NCBI GenBank assembly: GCA_963829135.1
Contig: CAWHHO010000006.1
Coordinates: forward strand, 496,001 to 560,000
Length of the DNA stretch: 64,000 nucleotides
Direction: 5' to 3'
Origin: Kumtagia sp963829135
GTDB lineage: Bacteria > Pseudomonadota > Alphaproteobacteria > Rhizobiales > Rhizobiaceae
Of the stretch, positions 15,777 to 25,590 are shown in pieces. A program made the position numbers and the translations under genes. Within the stretch, counting starts at the first letter, position 1, and the number at the start of each line of letters is the position of its first letter. The notes below the pieces were generated by a model. That model searched no databases. It saw only the letters and a program-made list of their open reading frames with translations, and was not told where the DNA came from.

Positions 15777-18702
15777 CTACTCCGCCGCCTCGCGCTTCCT
15801 CGCTTTCGGGTGACGCTCCAGCAGCTCCCTGAGGAAATGACCCGTATAGCTGCGCGGCTCGTCGACGATCTCCTCGGGCGTACCGGAGGCGACGAGCTCG
15901 CCACCGCCGTCGCCGCCTTCGGGACCGAGGTCGAGAACCCAATCGGCGGTTTTGATCACCTCGAGATTGTGCTCGATCACGATGACAGTATTGCCCTGGT
16001 CAACCAATTCGTGGAGCACTTCCAGAAGCTTCGCCACATCGTGGAAATGCAATCCGGTCGTCGGCTCGTCGAGGATGTAGAGCGTCTTGCCGGTCGCCTT
16101 GCGCGACAGCTCCTTGGCCAGCTTGATGCGCTGAGCTTCGCCACCCGATAGCGTGTTTGCCTGTTGGCCCACGTGGATATACCCCAGGCCAACCTTGGCC
16201 AGCGTCTGCAACTTGTCGCGGACGGCAGGCACGGCGGCGAAGAATTCGGCGCCTTCCTCGACAGTCATATCGAGCACGTCTGCGATCGACTTCCCCTTGA
16301 ACGTCACATCCAGGGTTTCTCGATTGTAGCGCTTGCCGTGGCAGACATCGCATGTGACGTAGACATCCGGCAGGAAATGCATCTCGATCTTGATGACGCC
16401 GTCGCCCTGGCACGCTTCGCAGCGACCGCCCTTGACGTTGAAGGAGAAGCGGCCCGGCTGATAGCCGCGAGCCTTGGCTTCTGGCAGGCCCGCGAACCAG
16501 TCGCGGATCGGAGTGAAGGCCCCGGTATAAGTCGCCGGATTGGATCGCGGCGTGCGGCCGATCGGCGATTGGTCAATGTCGATAACCTTGTCGAGGAACT
16601 CCAATCCCTCGATGCGGTCGTGTTCGGCTGGATGCTCCCGCGATCCCATGATGCGCCGCGAAGCCGCCTTGAAAAGCGTCTCGATCAAAAAGGTCGACTT
16701 GCCGCCGCCGGAAACGCCCGTGACCGCTGTGAATGTGCTCAGTGGGATTTCCGCCGTCACGTCCTTCAAATTGTTGCCGCGGGCGCCGACCACCTTGATG
16801 CGACGACCTTTCTTTATCTTGCGCCGCTCGGACGGCGTGGCGATCTCTAGCTCTCCGGTCAGATATTTTCCGGTGATCGAAGCCGGGTTCGCCATGATCT
16901 CGTTGGGCGACCCTTGGGCGATGATGCGCCCGCCGTGGATGCCGGCTGCAGGGCCGATGTCGACCACATAATCGGCGGTCAGGATCGCGTCCTCGTCATG
17001 CTCCACCACGATCACCGTGTTGCCGATGTCGCGCAGGTGCTTCAGCGTATCCAGCAGCCGTGCATTGTCACGCTGGTGAAGACCGATTGACGGCTCGTCG
17101 AGCACATAAAGCACGCCGGTGAGACCGGAGCCGATCTGCGACGCCAGCCGGATGCGCTGGCTCTCACCGCCAGAAAGAGTGCCGGAATTACGCGACATGG
17201 TCAGGTAGTCGAGCCCGACATCGTTGAGAAAGCGAAGGCGCTCGCGAATCTCCTTGAGAATACGCACCGCGATTTCGTTCTGCTTGGCATTGAGCCGCAT
17301 CGGCAGCTCGGTAAACCACTCATCTGCCTTGCGGATGGACATGCCCGCGACTTCCCCGATATGCAGCCCAGAGATCTTGACCGCCAGCGTCTCGGGCTTG
17401 AGACGATAGCCATTGCAGGCCGGGCAGGGGGTGGCCGACATGAAGCGCTCAATCTCCTCGCGCATCCACGCCGATTTCAGTCTCCTTCCAACGCCGTTCG
17501 AGGTTCGGGATCACGCCCTCGAAGGTCTTGGTCGTCTTGTAGGAACGCAGTCCATCATCATACTGGAAGGTGATCTCGCGCTCGCCGGTGCCACGCAGGA
17601 TCGCTTGCTTGGCTTCCTCGGTCAACGCGCTGAATTTGTCGCCAAGCTTGAATCCATAGGCCTTGCCGAGTGCGTCCAGCGTCTGCGCGTAATATGGCGA
17701 GGTTGACTTTGCCCACGGACTGACGGCGCCGCCGCGCAGCGACACGTTCTCATCCGGCACGATGAGGTCCGGATCGATAGCGCGCTGGCTGCCGAGACCA
17801 TCGCAGGTCGAACAGGCGCCGAACGGATTGTTGAAAGAAAACAACCGCGGTTCGATTTCCGGAATGGTGAAGCCTGAAACCGGGCATGCGAACTTTTCCG
17901 AGAACAGAACGCGCTCATGCGTCTCGTTCTTCGATTTGTTGGCAGAATCCTCGGCAGTCTCGTCTGCTGGAAGCGGCCTGTCGGCAAACTCGGCAACGCA
18001 AAGTCCGTCAGCCAGCTTCAGAGCCGTTTCGATGGAGTCAGCTAGGCGCGACGCCAGGTCGGCGCGCACGACAACGCGATCCACGACCACGTCAATGTCA
18101 TGCTTGTATTTCTTGTCGAGCGCCGGCGCGTCTGCGATCTCGTAAAAAGCGCCGTCGACCTTGACGCGCTGAAAGCCCTTCTTCTGAAGTTCCAGCAGCT
18201 CCTTCTTGTACTCGCCCTTGCGCCCGCGAACGATCGGCGCAAGCAGATAGAGGCGCGTGCCTTCGTCAAGCGCCAACACCCGGTCGACCATCTGGCTGAC
18301 CGTCTGGCTTTCAATCGGCAGGCCGGTCGCCGGCGAGTAGGGAACACCGACGCGCGCGAACAGAAGGCGCATATAATCATAGATTTCGGTCACGGTACCG
18401 ACCGTGGATCTCGGGTTCTTCGAGGTTGTCTTCTGCTCGATCGAAATGGCCGGCGAGAGGCCGTCGATCTGATCAACGTCCGGCTTCTGCATCATTTCGA
18501 GGAACTGGCGCGCATAGGCCGAAAGGCTTTCGACGTACCGGCGCTGACCCTCCGCATAGATCGTATCAAAGGCGAGCGACGACTTTCCCGATCCCGACAG
18601 GCCCGTCATGACAACGAGGCTGTCGCGCGGCAGGTCGAGATCGATATTCTTAAGGTTGTGCTCGCGTGCTCCGCGAACCGAAATGTATTTGTGGTCGGCC
18701 AT
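15777..18702 (-). CDS. uvrA: excinuclease ABC subunit A (one frameshift)
   Basis: DNA damage-recognition ATPase of nucleotide excision repair, working with UvrB and UvrC. Rejoined it is about 975 residues, the rhizobial length. N-terminal half: Walker A GLSGSGKSS, the CPVSG / CSTCDGLG zinc region; C-terminal half: CPACNGYR, LSGGESQRIRLASQIG, Walker A GVSGGGKST, the CEACQGDG / CDVCHGKRY zinc finger, LSGGEAQRIKLAKEL and LDEPTTGLH. The frame breaks near 17473 where GAAATCG should be GAATCG (ETE-SAWMREEIERF), one extra A in a homopolymer. ATG 18702 is chosen because MADHKYISVRGAREHNLKN is the family's N-terminus. A LexA box lies 139 bases upstream. Confidence 0.95.
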
Positions 18703-18840
18703 GCCGCTCCGCCGCCTGTGTAGGTGATGTTCAGGGCGGCATAACGTGCCGCGTCCGCTTATGTAGGTATACGAGCCGCTATGTCGAGGCACGCGCTCGC
18801 TAGGATTTACGCGCCTTTGCGAGCCGCGGGCAAGCAAAAA

Positions 18841-18855
18841 GAACAAAGGCCGAAC
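18841..18855 (-). promoter_or_regulatory. LexA (SOS) box upstream of uvrA
   Basis: GAAC-AAAGGCC-GAAC on the plus strand, read GTTC-N7-GTTC on the coding strand of uvrA. This is a perfect match to the direct-repeat LexA operator known for alphaproteobacteria. It is 139 bases before the uvrA start, so uvrA is expected to be damage-inducible. Confidence 0.75.
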
Positions 18856-19273
18856 AGCCTCCTGACATAAACTCCGGGGATGGAAGCCCAATCTGTTACG
18901 CTCGATCACTTTTTCCGCGGTCGGACGATCATATGTTGACGGGTCGGGTAGGGCTTGGCACACTCTGATCGTCGCACAATGTTTAGCCAGTGCTGCTGTG
19001 AGAACGGTGAAAGGCCTGCCTGCGAGACGCCGCAGACACACACTTTATTGGCTAAGGTGCAAAGGAGTGAGGCATGACCCCGCCGGATAGTCACCAAAGG
19101 CTCTGCGCCTGAGCCGGAGCCATCGGCAGTAACGCGACTGGGATGAAATCCGGTATGCTGAAACCGCCGCTTAACCCTACAATTTGAAACCATAGTCGGG
19201 TCGTCGGCTGATACCGCGAAGCGCCCGAATATCAGCTGGATACAAAATCCAGTCATCGGATTGCAATCCGAAA

Positions 19274-19316
19274 GAGCCCTGACCGCTGTTGGAAATACGC
19301 GGCAGGGCTCGTCTTT
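19274..19316 (+). terminator. rho-independent terminator-like hairpin
   Basis: GAGCCCTG-A-CCGC pairs with GCGG-CAGGGCTC around a 12-base loop, then GTCTTTT on the plus strand. On the minus strand the stem is followed only by TTTCGG. It lies 16 bases beyond the stop of the small secreted-protein gene (minus strand), so it may end that transcript, or an unrecognised plus-strand RNA. Confidence 0.5.
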
Positions 19317-19331
19317 TACGAGCTGGAAGTT

Positions 19332-19613
19332 CTATCGTCCGCTGTTCGGAACGTTCCCGCTACGGATATCCACGCGTGTGTAGCCCGATATCTTTACGTC
19401 CCAATTGCCCATCTTCACAAAGCCTTCCCCGTAGTCACTCGCTGACGGCTTTTCAGTGCTCTCTTGCTTCGGCTTCACGATCGGCGCGGGCGTGGTGACG
19501 CCAGGCAGCTCCTTTTTCAGTGGGGTCTTGTCCCCCGCCACGGCGGGGGTCGCCAGCGCGCCGACCAGAAGCACAGCTGCGATAGTGGCGATGATCCGGC
19601 TCAAGTGGTGCAT
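19332..19613 (-). CDS. small secreted protein of unknown function
   Basis: 93 residues. MHHLSRIIATIAAVLLVGALATPAVAGD is a clear Sec signal peptide with cleavage after AVA, leaving about 67 residues: a Lys/Pro-rich linker (TPLKKELPGVTTPAPIVKPK) and a C-terminal GNWDVKISGYTRVDIRSG that looks like two beta strands. No catalytic motif or cysteine is present. Exported, probably periplasmic or surface-associated. It is divergent from ssb. I do not recognise a named family. Confidence 0.65.
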   Translation of the reverse strand: MHHLSRIIATIAAVLLVGALATPAVAGDKTPLKKELPGVTTPAPIVKPKQESTEKPSASDYGEGFVKMGNWDVKISGYTRVDIRSGNVPNSGR

Positions 19614-19685
19614 TTCGATACCCTAGGCGCTGGTGGACGGTGTGACAACTGGCGAACCGCAACACATTTTCGACTCGCCAACTGT

Positions 19686-19700
19686 GAACAAAACCAGTAC
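19686..19700. promoter_or_regulatory. near-match LexA box between the small secreted-protein gene and ssb
   Basis: GAAC-AAAACCA-GTAC differs from the alphaproteobacterial GAAC-N7-GAAC operator by one base. It is 114 bases upstream of ssb and 73 bases upstream of the divergent small gene. ssb is SOS-regulated in other proteobacteria, so the site is plausible but not certain. Confidence 0.35.
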
Positions 19701-19813
19701 AAAACAACTGTGGACAGGTTGGGCCAATCTATGGAGCGATGCCCGGCGGGCGCGCCATTGAGATAATGTGCGCCGACAGTTCATTGGGTTTAGGACAAGC
19801 GTGGAGAAGTATC

Positions 19814-20347
19814 ATGGCGGGTAGCGTCAATAAGGTCATTCTGGTGGGAAATCTGGGCGCTGATCCCGAGATCCGGCGGTTGAATTCAGGCGAGCCGGTT
19901 GTCAACCTGCGCATCGCGACGTCGGAAAGCTGGCGCGATAAAAACTCGGGGGAGCGCAAGGAAAAAACAGAGTGGCACAGCGTCGTCATCTTCAATGACA
20001 ACCTCGCCAAGGTCGCCGAACAGTATCTCAAGAAGGGCGCGAAGGTTTACATCGAAGGGCAACTGCAGACACGCAAGTGGCAGGACCAGACCGGAAACGA
20101 CCGCTACACCACGGAAATCGTACTACAGAAGTTCCGCGGTGAATTGCAGATGCTCGACTCACGCGGGCAGGGTGGTGAAGGCGGACAGGTTGGCTATTCA
20201 GGCGGCGGACAAAGCCGTGGCGGTGGTTCCGATTTCGGCTACGCCGGTGCGGGCGATGACCATGCGCCGCGCGGCGGTGCTGGCGGCACCGGTGCCCCAC
20301 GCGGCGGAGGATCATCGCGCGACCTTGATGACGAGATCCCGTTCTGA
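19814..20347 (+). CDS. ssb: single-stranded DNA-binding protein
   Basis: 177 residues. The OB-fold DNA-binding domain covers about residues 1-110 (SVNKVILVGNLGADPEIRR, TESWRDKNSGE, KTEWHSVVIFN, YLKKGAKVYIEGQLQTRKWQ). It is followed by a Gly-rich disordered linker and the conserved acidic tip DLDDEIPF that binds partner proteins. Binds single-stranded DNA as a tetramer in replication, recombination and repair. Start at ATG 19814 (MAGSVNK); the upstream in-frame extension has no family match. It lies beside uvrA with a possible LexA site in its upstream region. Confidence 0.95.
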   Translation: MAGSVNKVILVGNLGADPEIRRLNSGEPVVNLRIATSESWRDKNSGERKEKTEWHSVVIFNDNLAKVAEQYLKKGAKVYIEGQLQTRKWQDQTGNDRYTTEIVLQKFRGELQMLDSRGQGGEGGQVGYSGGGQSRGGGSDFGYAGAGDDHAPRGGAGGTGAPRGGGSSRDLDDEIPF

Positions 20348-20390
20348 GAGGAAAATGTGATTGACGGCAGGTGAGTGCCGCCAACAGTGC

Positions 20391-20417
20391 AATTGCTTCG
20401 GCGTGGCCGAAGCAATT
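20391..20417. terminator. perfect 12-bp hairpin between convergent ssb and marC
   Basis: AATTGCTTCGGC - GTG - GCCGAAGCAATT, 12 perfect pairs with a 3-base loop, 44 bases after the ssb stop and 22 bases beyond the marC stop. There is no T-run on either side, so it is not a canonical intrinsic terminator; it may protect both 3' ends or act with Rho. Confidence 0.5.
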
Positions 20418-20438
20418 CGAGCGTTCCTAGGTCTGACC

Positions 20439-21068
20439 CTAGGCTGCCACAAGCTCTCTGATGCCGTCAGCAACGAACTGCACCGCGAGCGCGGCGAGGA
20501 TTACGCCAAGCAGACGTGTCAGGATCGAGCGGCCGGTCTGGCCGAGAATGCCGTCGATGCGCTCGGCCAGGATGAAGACGAGATAGGTGAGCAGCAGGCA
20601 GATCAGGATGATGCCGACAAGGGCTACCTGTCCGACCCAGCCCGGAAACGAGCCGGAAAGCAGGACCGTCGCGGAGATCGCGCCCGGTCCGGCAATGAGC
20701 GGGATCGCCAGCGGAAAGGCCGCGATGTTGTGGATCATGTCCTTTGTGATCGCGACATCGGAGATCTTCTCTTTCCGGTCCTGACGTTTCTCGAAAACCA
20801 TCTCGAAAGCGATGAAGAAAAGCAGGAAGCCGCCAGCGACACGAAATGCGGGCAGCGTGATGCCGAACACCGAAAGGATCGAGGCTCCGGCAATCGCGAA
20901 CAGCGCCATTACCGCGAAGCCAATGATGGAGGCGCGTATGGAAACCTGCTGGCGTTCGCCGCGGGTCATGCCGCGTGTGACGGCAAGGAACAGCGGCGCC
21001 AGCCCTGGCGGGTCGATCGTCACAAGGATGGTGACGAAGGCATTGAAAAGGCTGTCAATGGTCGGCAT
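20439..21068 (-). CDS. MarC-family integral membrane protein
   Basis: 209 residues, six predicted membrane helices, the UPF0056/MarC family. Family hallmarks are FNAFVTILVTIDPPGLAPLFLAVTRG at the start and AFPLAIPLIAGPGAISATVLL in the middle (the two halves carry related D/NP-G and GPG motifs). The biochemical role of MarC proteins is not established; the early link to multiple antibiotic resistance was withdrawn for E. coli MarC. ATG 21068 is preferred to the upstream in-frame ATG because GAGGGAATGG precedes it. Convergent with ssb. Confidence 0.88.
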   Translation of the reverse strand: MPTIDSLFNAFVTILVTIDPPGLAPLFLAVTRGMTRGERQQVSIRASIIGFAVMALFAIAGASILSVFGITLPAFRVAGGFLLFFIAFEMVFEKRQDRKEKISDVAITKDMIHNIAAFPLAIPLIAGPGAISATVLLSGSFPGWVGQVALVGIILICLLLTYLVFILAERIDGILGQTGRSILTRLLGVILAALAVQFVADGIRELVAA

Positions 21069-21330
21069 TGCCCATTCCCTCGATGACTGCAAGCTAACCG
21101 GAAGGACGACACATCGCCAGTCCTGCGGCGGGCTGTTTCATAGGTCAATCAGGCAATCGGGCGCGGTGGCCGCCGCATATTGGCAGAGATTTTCGCAGCG
21201 AATTTCGCCGTGCTTCATAAAGCATTGAAATGCTGAGTGAAATAGCCTTGGAAAATGTTGCGGACGATTGGAGATTCGCTACGGCTTCCTATATAAGATG
21301 CCATCGATTCCCAACAGATCGTGACGCATT

Positions 21331-24084
21331 TTGACCGACCAGAACATTCCGCGCGGGCCTGACGGCCCATCCGGCATCGAGCCGATCTCGATCATTGAGG
21401 AGATGCAGCGCTCCTATCTCGATTACGCGATGAGCGTAATCGTTAGCCGAGCGTTGCCCGACGTGCGTGACGGGCTGAAGCCTGTACACCGGCGCATCCT
21501 CTACGCCTCGTTCGAGAGCGGTTACCACTGGAACCGCAAATATGTTAAGTCGGCGCGCCCTGTCGCCGACGTCATGGGTAAGTATCACCCGCATGGCGAC
21601 GCCTCGATATATGACGCGCTGGTCCGCATGGCGCAGGACTGGTCGATGAGCGTGCCGCTGATCGACGGGCAGGGCAATTTCGGCTCCATCGACGGCGATC
21701 CACCGGCGGCGATGCGCTATACGGAATCGCGTCTCCAAAAAGTCGCGCATGAATTGCTGGAGGATATCGACAAGGAAACCGTCGATTTCCAGGAAACCTA
21801 CGACGCGTCCGGGCAGGAGCCGCGCGTTCTCCCGGCGCGTTTCCCGAACCTATTGGTCAACGGCTCCGGCGGCATCGCTGTGGGCATGGCTACCAACATT
21901 CCGCCGCACAATCTGACCGAGGTTATCAATGGCTGCATTGCGCTGATCGACAATCCGGCGATCGATCTGCCGGATCTAATGGATATCATACCGGGTCCCG
22001 ATTTCCCGACGGGCGGCATCATTCTTGGCCGCGCGGGCATCTACAACGCCTATTCGACCGGTCGCGGCTCGGTCATCATGCGCGGTCGGGTCCACGTGGA
22101 GGAGATTCGCGGGGATCGCGAGGCTATTATCGTTACCGAGGTGCCGTACCAGGTAAACAAGGCGACGATGCAGGAGAAGATGGCCGAGCTGGTGCGCGAC
22201 AAGCGCATAGAGGGCATCTCCGACATTCGGGACGAGAGCGATCGGCAGGGCTACAGGGTTGTCATCGAGCTGAAACGTGACGCCAATGCCGAGGTGATCC
22301 TCAATCAGCTTTATCGATTTACGCCGCTGCAGACCTCATTCGGTGTCAATGTTGTGGCGCTGAATGGCGGCAAGCCAGAGGTGCTGACACTGCTCGACAT
22401 GCTGCGCGCCTTCCTTTCGTTCCGTGAAGACGTGATCAGCCGCCGCACAAAATATCTCCTGCGCAAGTGCCGCGAGCGCGCCCATGTGCTGGTCGGCCTG
22501 GCGATTGCTGTCGCCAACATCGACGAGGTGATCAAGCTGATCCGCGCCGCGCCCGATCCACAGACGGCGCGCGAACAATTGATGACGCGCCGCTGGCCGT
22601 CCGCGGATGTCGAGGCGCTGATCCAGCTTATCGACGATCCCCGCCACCGGATCAACGACGACGGTACTTATAATCTGTCGGAGGAGCAGGCGCGCGCTAT
22701 CCTCGAACTGAGGTTGCAACGCCTCACCGCGCTCGGCCGCGACGAGATCGCCGACGAGCTTAATAAGATCGGCGCAGAAATATCTGATTTTCTTGATATT
22801 CTGTCATCTCGCGTCCGCATCCAGCAGATCGTCAAGGACGAGATGATTGCGGTACGAGATGAGTTCGGCACGCCTCGGCGAACCGAGCTTGTCGATGGCG
22901 GCGCCGATATGGACGACGAGGACCTCATCCAGCGCGAGGACATGGTCGTCACGGTCACGCATGCCGGCTACATCAAGCGCGTGCCTCTATCGATCTACCG
23001 AGCCCAGGCGCGAGGCGGCAAGGGCCGCTCGGGCATGTCGACCAAAGATGAGGATTTCGTCACGCGGCTATTCGTCGCCAATACACACACGCCGGTTTTG
23101 TTCTTCTCCTCGCGCGGCATCGTCTACAAGGAAAAGGTCTGGCGCCTTCCGATCAGCAATCCACAGTCGCGCGGCAAGGCGCTGATCAATATGCTGCCGA
23201 TTGAGACCGGCGACCGCATAACAGCTATCCTCCCGTTGCCGGAGGACGAGGACAGCTGGAGCAATCTCGACGTGATGTTCGCGACCACGAGGGGCACCGT
23301 GCGGCGCAATAAGCTATCCGACTTCGTCCAGGTAAATCGCAACGGCAAGATTGCGATGAAGTTCGACGAAGAGGGCGACGAGATTCTCGCGGTCGAGACC
23401 TGCACCGAGAATGATGACGTGCTGCTGACGGCAGACACAGGCCAATGCATCCGCTTCCCGGTCACCGATGTGCGTGTATTCGCCGGCCGCTCATCGCAAG
23501 GTGTTCGTGGTATCTCGATGGGCGACGCCGATCGCGCCATTTCGATGACGATCCTTGAGCATGTCGATGCGGATGCATCTGAACGCGCCGCCTATCTAAA
23601 ACGATCGGTTGCCGAACGCCGCCTGGCTACGGGCGAAGACGAAGAAATCGCGCTGACCAATGAAGAGGTTAGCGAAGAGGCGCAGCTCACAGACGAGCGC
23701 TACGACTTCCTGAGAGCGCACGAGCAGTTCGTGCTCACCGTCACCGAATACGGCTACGGCAAGCGCTCTTCGTCCTATGATTTCCGCCTGACTGGACGCG
23801 GCGGCAAGGGTATCCGCGCAACCGATGTCTCGAAGGTTGCGGAGATCGGCCGGCTGGTGGCGACCTTCCCGGTCGAAACCGACGACCAGATTATGCTGGT
23901 GTCAGACGGCGGTCAGGTCATCCGCGTGCCCGTCGGCGGCATCCGCATCGCCAGCCGCGCGACTAAGGGCGTGACCATCTTCAACACCGCAGAAGGCGAG
24001 AAGGTGGTTTCGGTCGAGCGTATCTCCGAACCGCAGGGCGAGGAGGACGGCGTGGAGCCGGATCAACCGTCGCCGGAGGTGTGA
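21331..24084 (+). CDS. gyrA: DNA gyrase subunit A
   Basis: 917 residues, breakage-reunion subunit of gyrase. N-terminal winged-helix/tower region with the catalytic Tyr130 in AAMRYTESRL; C-terminal beta-pinwheel with the GyrA box-like QARGGKGRSG (residues about 560-570) and later repeats ending KGIRAT and RVPVGGIRIASRATKGV. The quinolone region reads HPHGDASIYD: Ala91 replaces the Ser83 of E. coli GyrA, while Asp95 (E. coli Asp87) is kept. An insert of about 35 acidic residues (RLATGEDEEIALTNEE) lies in the C-terminal domain, as in other rhizobia. The start is TTG at 21331 (TDQNIP); no ATG lies nearby in frame. Confidence 0.96.
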   Translation: MTDQNIPRGPDGPSGIEPISIIEEMQRSYLDYAMSVIVSRALPDVRDGLKPVHRRILYASFESGYHWNRKYVKSARPVADVMGKYHPHGDASIYDALVRMAQDWSMSVPLIDGQGNFGSIDGDPPAAMRYTESRLQKVAHELLEDIDKETVDFQETYDASGQEPRVLPARFPNLLVNGSGGIAVGMATNIPPHNLTEVINGCIALIDNPAIDLPDLMDIIPGPDFPTGGIILGRAGIYNAYSTGRGSVIMRGRVHVEEIRGDREAIIVTEVPYQVNKATMQEKMAELVRDKRIEGISDIRDESDRQGYRVVIELKRDANAEVILNQLYRFTPLQTSFGVNVVALNGGKPEVLTLLDMLRAFLSFREDVISRRTKYLLRKCRERAHVLVGLAIAVANIDEVIKLIRAAPDPQTAREQLMTRRWPSADVEALIQLIDDPRHRINDDGTYNLSEEQARAILELRLQRLTALGRDEIADELNKIGAEISDFLDILSSRVRIQQIVKDEMIAVRDEFGTPRRTELVDGGADMDDEDLIQREDMVVTVTHAGYIKRVPLSIYRAQARGGKGRSGMSTKDEDFVTRLFVANTHTPVLFFSSRGIVYKEKVWRLPISNPQSRGKALINMLPIETGDRITAILPLPEDEDSWSNLDVMFATTRGTVRRNKLSDFVQVNRNGKIAMKFDEEGDEILAVETCTENDDVLLTADTGQCIRFPVTDVRVFAGRSSQGVRGISMGDADRAISMTILEHVDADASERAAYLKRSVAERRLATGEDEEIALTNEEVSEEAQLTDERYDFLRAHEQFVLTVTEYGYGKRSSSYDFRLTGRGGKGIRATDVSKVAEIGRLVATFPVETDDQIMLVSDGGQVIRVPVGGIRIASRATKGVTIFNTAEGEKVVSVERISEPQGEEDGVEPDQPSPEV

Positions 24085-24222
24085 CTTCGTCGGGTAATAC
24101 AGAAGCGCTCGGAGCTATCGCCGGCGCGCTACCGGCATTAAGCTAGGCGTCCTCGATATGAGCGGCGCGGTCTGACCTCCAGTGTGCCCGCACCAAGGAC
24201 ATCCTTGCGATCGGAGCAGCCC

Positions 24223-25558
24223 ATGAGCGACGAAGCCCGCGAATTGGAACAAGAGGAAGGTGCGGTCAGCGTTGACGAGGCTGTCCAGGTGGCCCTCGAT
24301 CTTCTGCGCAAGAGGCACGTCAAGGCCGCCGTCGGCATTCTTGAGGACATCCTTGAATTCGAGCCTGACCACATCGACGCCTTGCATTATCTTGGCGTCG
24401 CCCGCTTCCACCTGGACGGGCCCGAAAAGAGCATCGAAATCCTCAAACGGGCAGTAGAGGCGGCGCCGGACCAGGCATCGATCCGCAACAATCTTGGCAA
24501 CGCCTATGTCGAGACCGGAGATATGGACTCGGCGGTCGCCGCCTACGACAAGGCGATCGAGCTCGATCCCAATCTTCCCGATCCCTATAGCAACCTCGCT
24601 TCGATCGTGAAGTACGCCGGCAATGACGGGTTCGCGGAGAAGTTGCTGCGCAAGGCGATCGACATCAATCCCGAGTTCGGCATCGCGCATCAAAACCTTG
24701 CGGCGATCCTGCTGGAGACTGGCAGGGCTAAGGAAGCCATCGACTATTTCTGGAAAGCAACGGTCTACCTGCCCGAAAAAGCCGTACCTGCGCATTTTCT
24801 GGCGCTTGCGTATTGGTTCGCCGGTCTGAAGGATCTCGCGATCGACTTCGTCAAGAAATTTGCCGATGCTCATCCGGATGATGTGCAAGCCCAGCATATG
24901 CGGGCGTCCATGACCGGCGAAAATGTGCCTGACCGAGCATCAGAAACCTATGTGACAAAACTGTTCGACCAGTTCGCCAGTTCGTTCGACTCAAAAGCTC
25001 GAAAGCCTGGAGTACCGCGCACCCGAACTGGTCAGCAAAGCAGTAAGTAACGCCGTGGGTAGGGATACGACCGGGTTGACCATCCTTGATGCCGGATGCG
25101 GCACCGGCAAATGCGCAAAATATTTGAAACCGCATGCCGCCGTTCTGAACGGAGTGGATCTTTCAGCCGGAATGCTCACCAGGGCCAAGAAGCTTGGGTT
25201 ATACGATGGTTTGGCCAAGGGGGAACTGACGGCATTCCTTTTATCCAAGCAGGTGGACTACGACGTCATCGCCTCGGCGGATACCCTTTGTTATTTTGGT
25301 CGCCTGGAGGAGTTTTCACAAGCTGCAGCGATGTCGCTAAAGCCAGGCGGCGTCTTAGTCTTCACTGTCGAGGAAATGGTGGAACCGTCAGAAAACTATA
25401 AGCTTTCAGTGAACGGCCGCTATACGCACAGCGAAGCCTACGTTCGCAAGTGTCTGGAAGATGTCGGGTTTTCGATCGTCGCCTGCGAGCATGAGAAACT
25501 GAGAATGGAGAACGCCGAACCTGTTATCGGCTTGCTTATAACCGCGCGGCGCACCTGA
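24223..25558 (+). CDS. TPR-repeat methyltransferase (one frameshift)
   Basis: A fusion of an N-terminal TPR domain (about residues 15-235, five or so 34-residue repeats such as HIDALHYLGVARFHLDGPEK and IRNNLGNAYVETGDMDSA) with a C-terminal SAM-dependent methyltransferase (ILDAGCGTGKCAKYL motif I, GVDLSAGMLTRAKKLG, SADTLCYFG). The frame is lost near 24998, where TCAAAAGCTC should be TCAAAGCTC: DSKLESLEYRAPELVSKAV then continues into the methyltransferase. Rejoined it is about 444 residues. The substrate is unknown; TPRs suggest a protein partner. Start ATG 24223 (MSDEARELEQEEG). It follows gyrA by 139 bases. Confidence 0.82.
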
Positions 25559-25590
25559 ATGCGCAGTGCCAGGTCGTTTTGACGGGCTCT

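Larger units (their letters stand above)
18703..19331. other. 629-base gene-poor stretch upstream of uvrA
   Basis: No protein gene can be supported. It holds the uvrA promoter side with a LexA box (18841-18855) and, at its other end, a strong hairpin (19274-19316). A 12-codon frame beginning ATG at 19074 after AAGGAGTGAGG (MTPPDSHQRLCA) has a good ribosome site but no further support. I looked for riboswitch-like conserved boxes and saw none convincing. Confidence 0.5.

Noticed and set aside
18906..19256. 116-codon minus-strand frame in the uvrA-ssb gap
   Set aside because: Cys/His/Arg-rich random-looking protein, no ribosome site, and no recognisable domain.
18703..19331. cobalamin-type riboswitch suspected from GCCAGTG and GGTGAAAGGCCTGCC fragments
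   Set aside because: The other conserved boxes are missing or in the wrong order, and no cobalamin or transport gene follows.
21268..21295. gyrA promoter TTGGAG-N16-TATATA
   Set aside because: The -35 element matches the consensus at only three positions; too weak to call from sequence alone.
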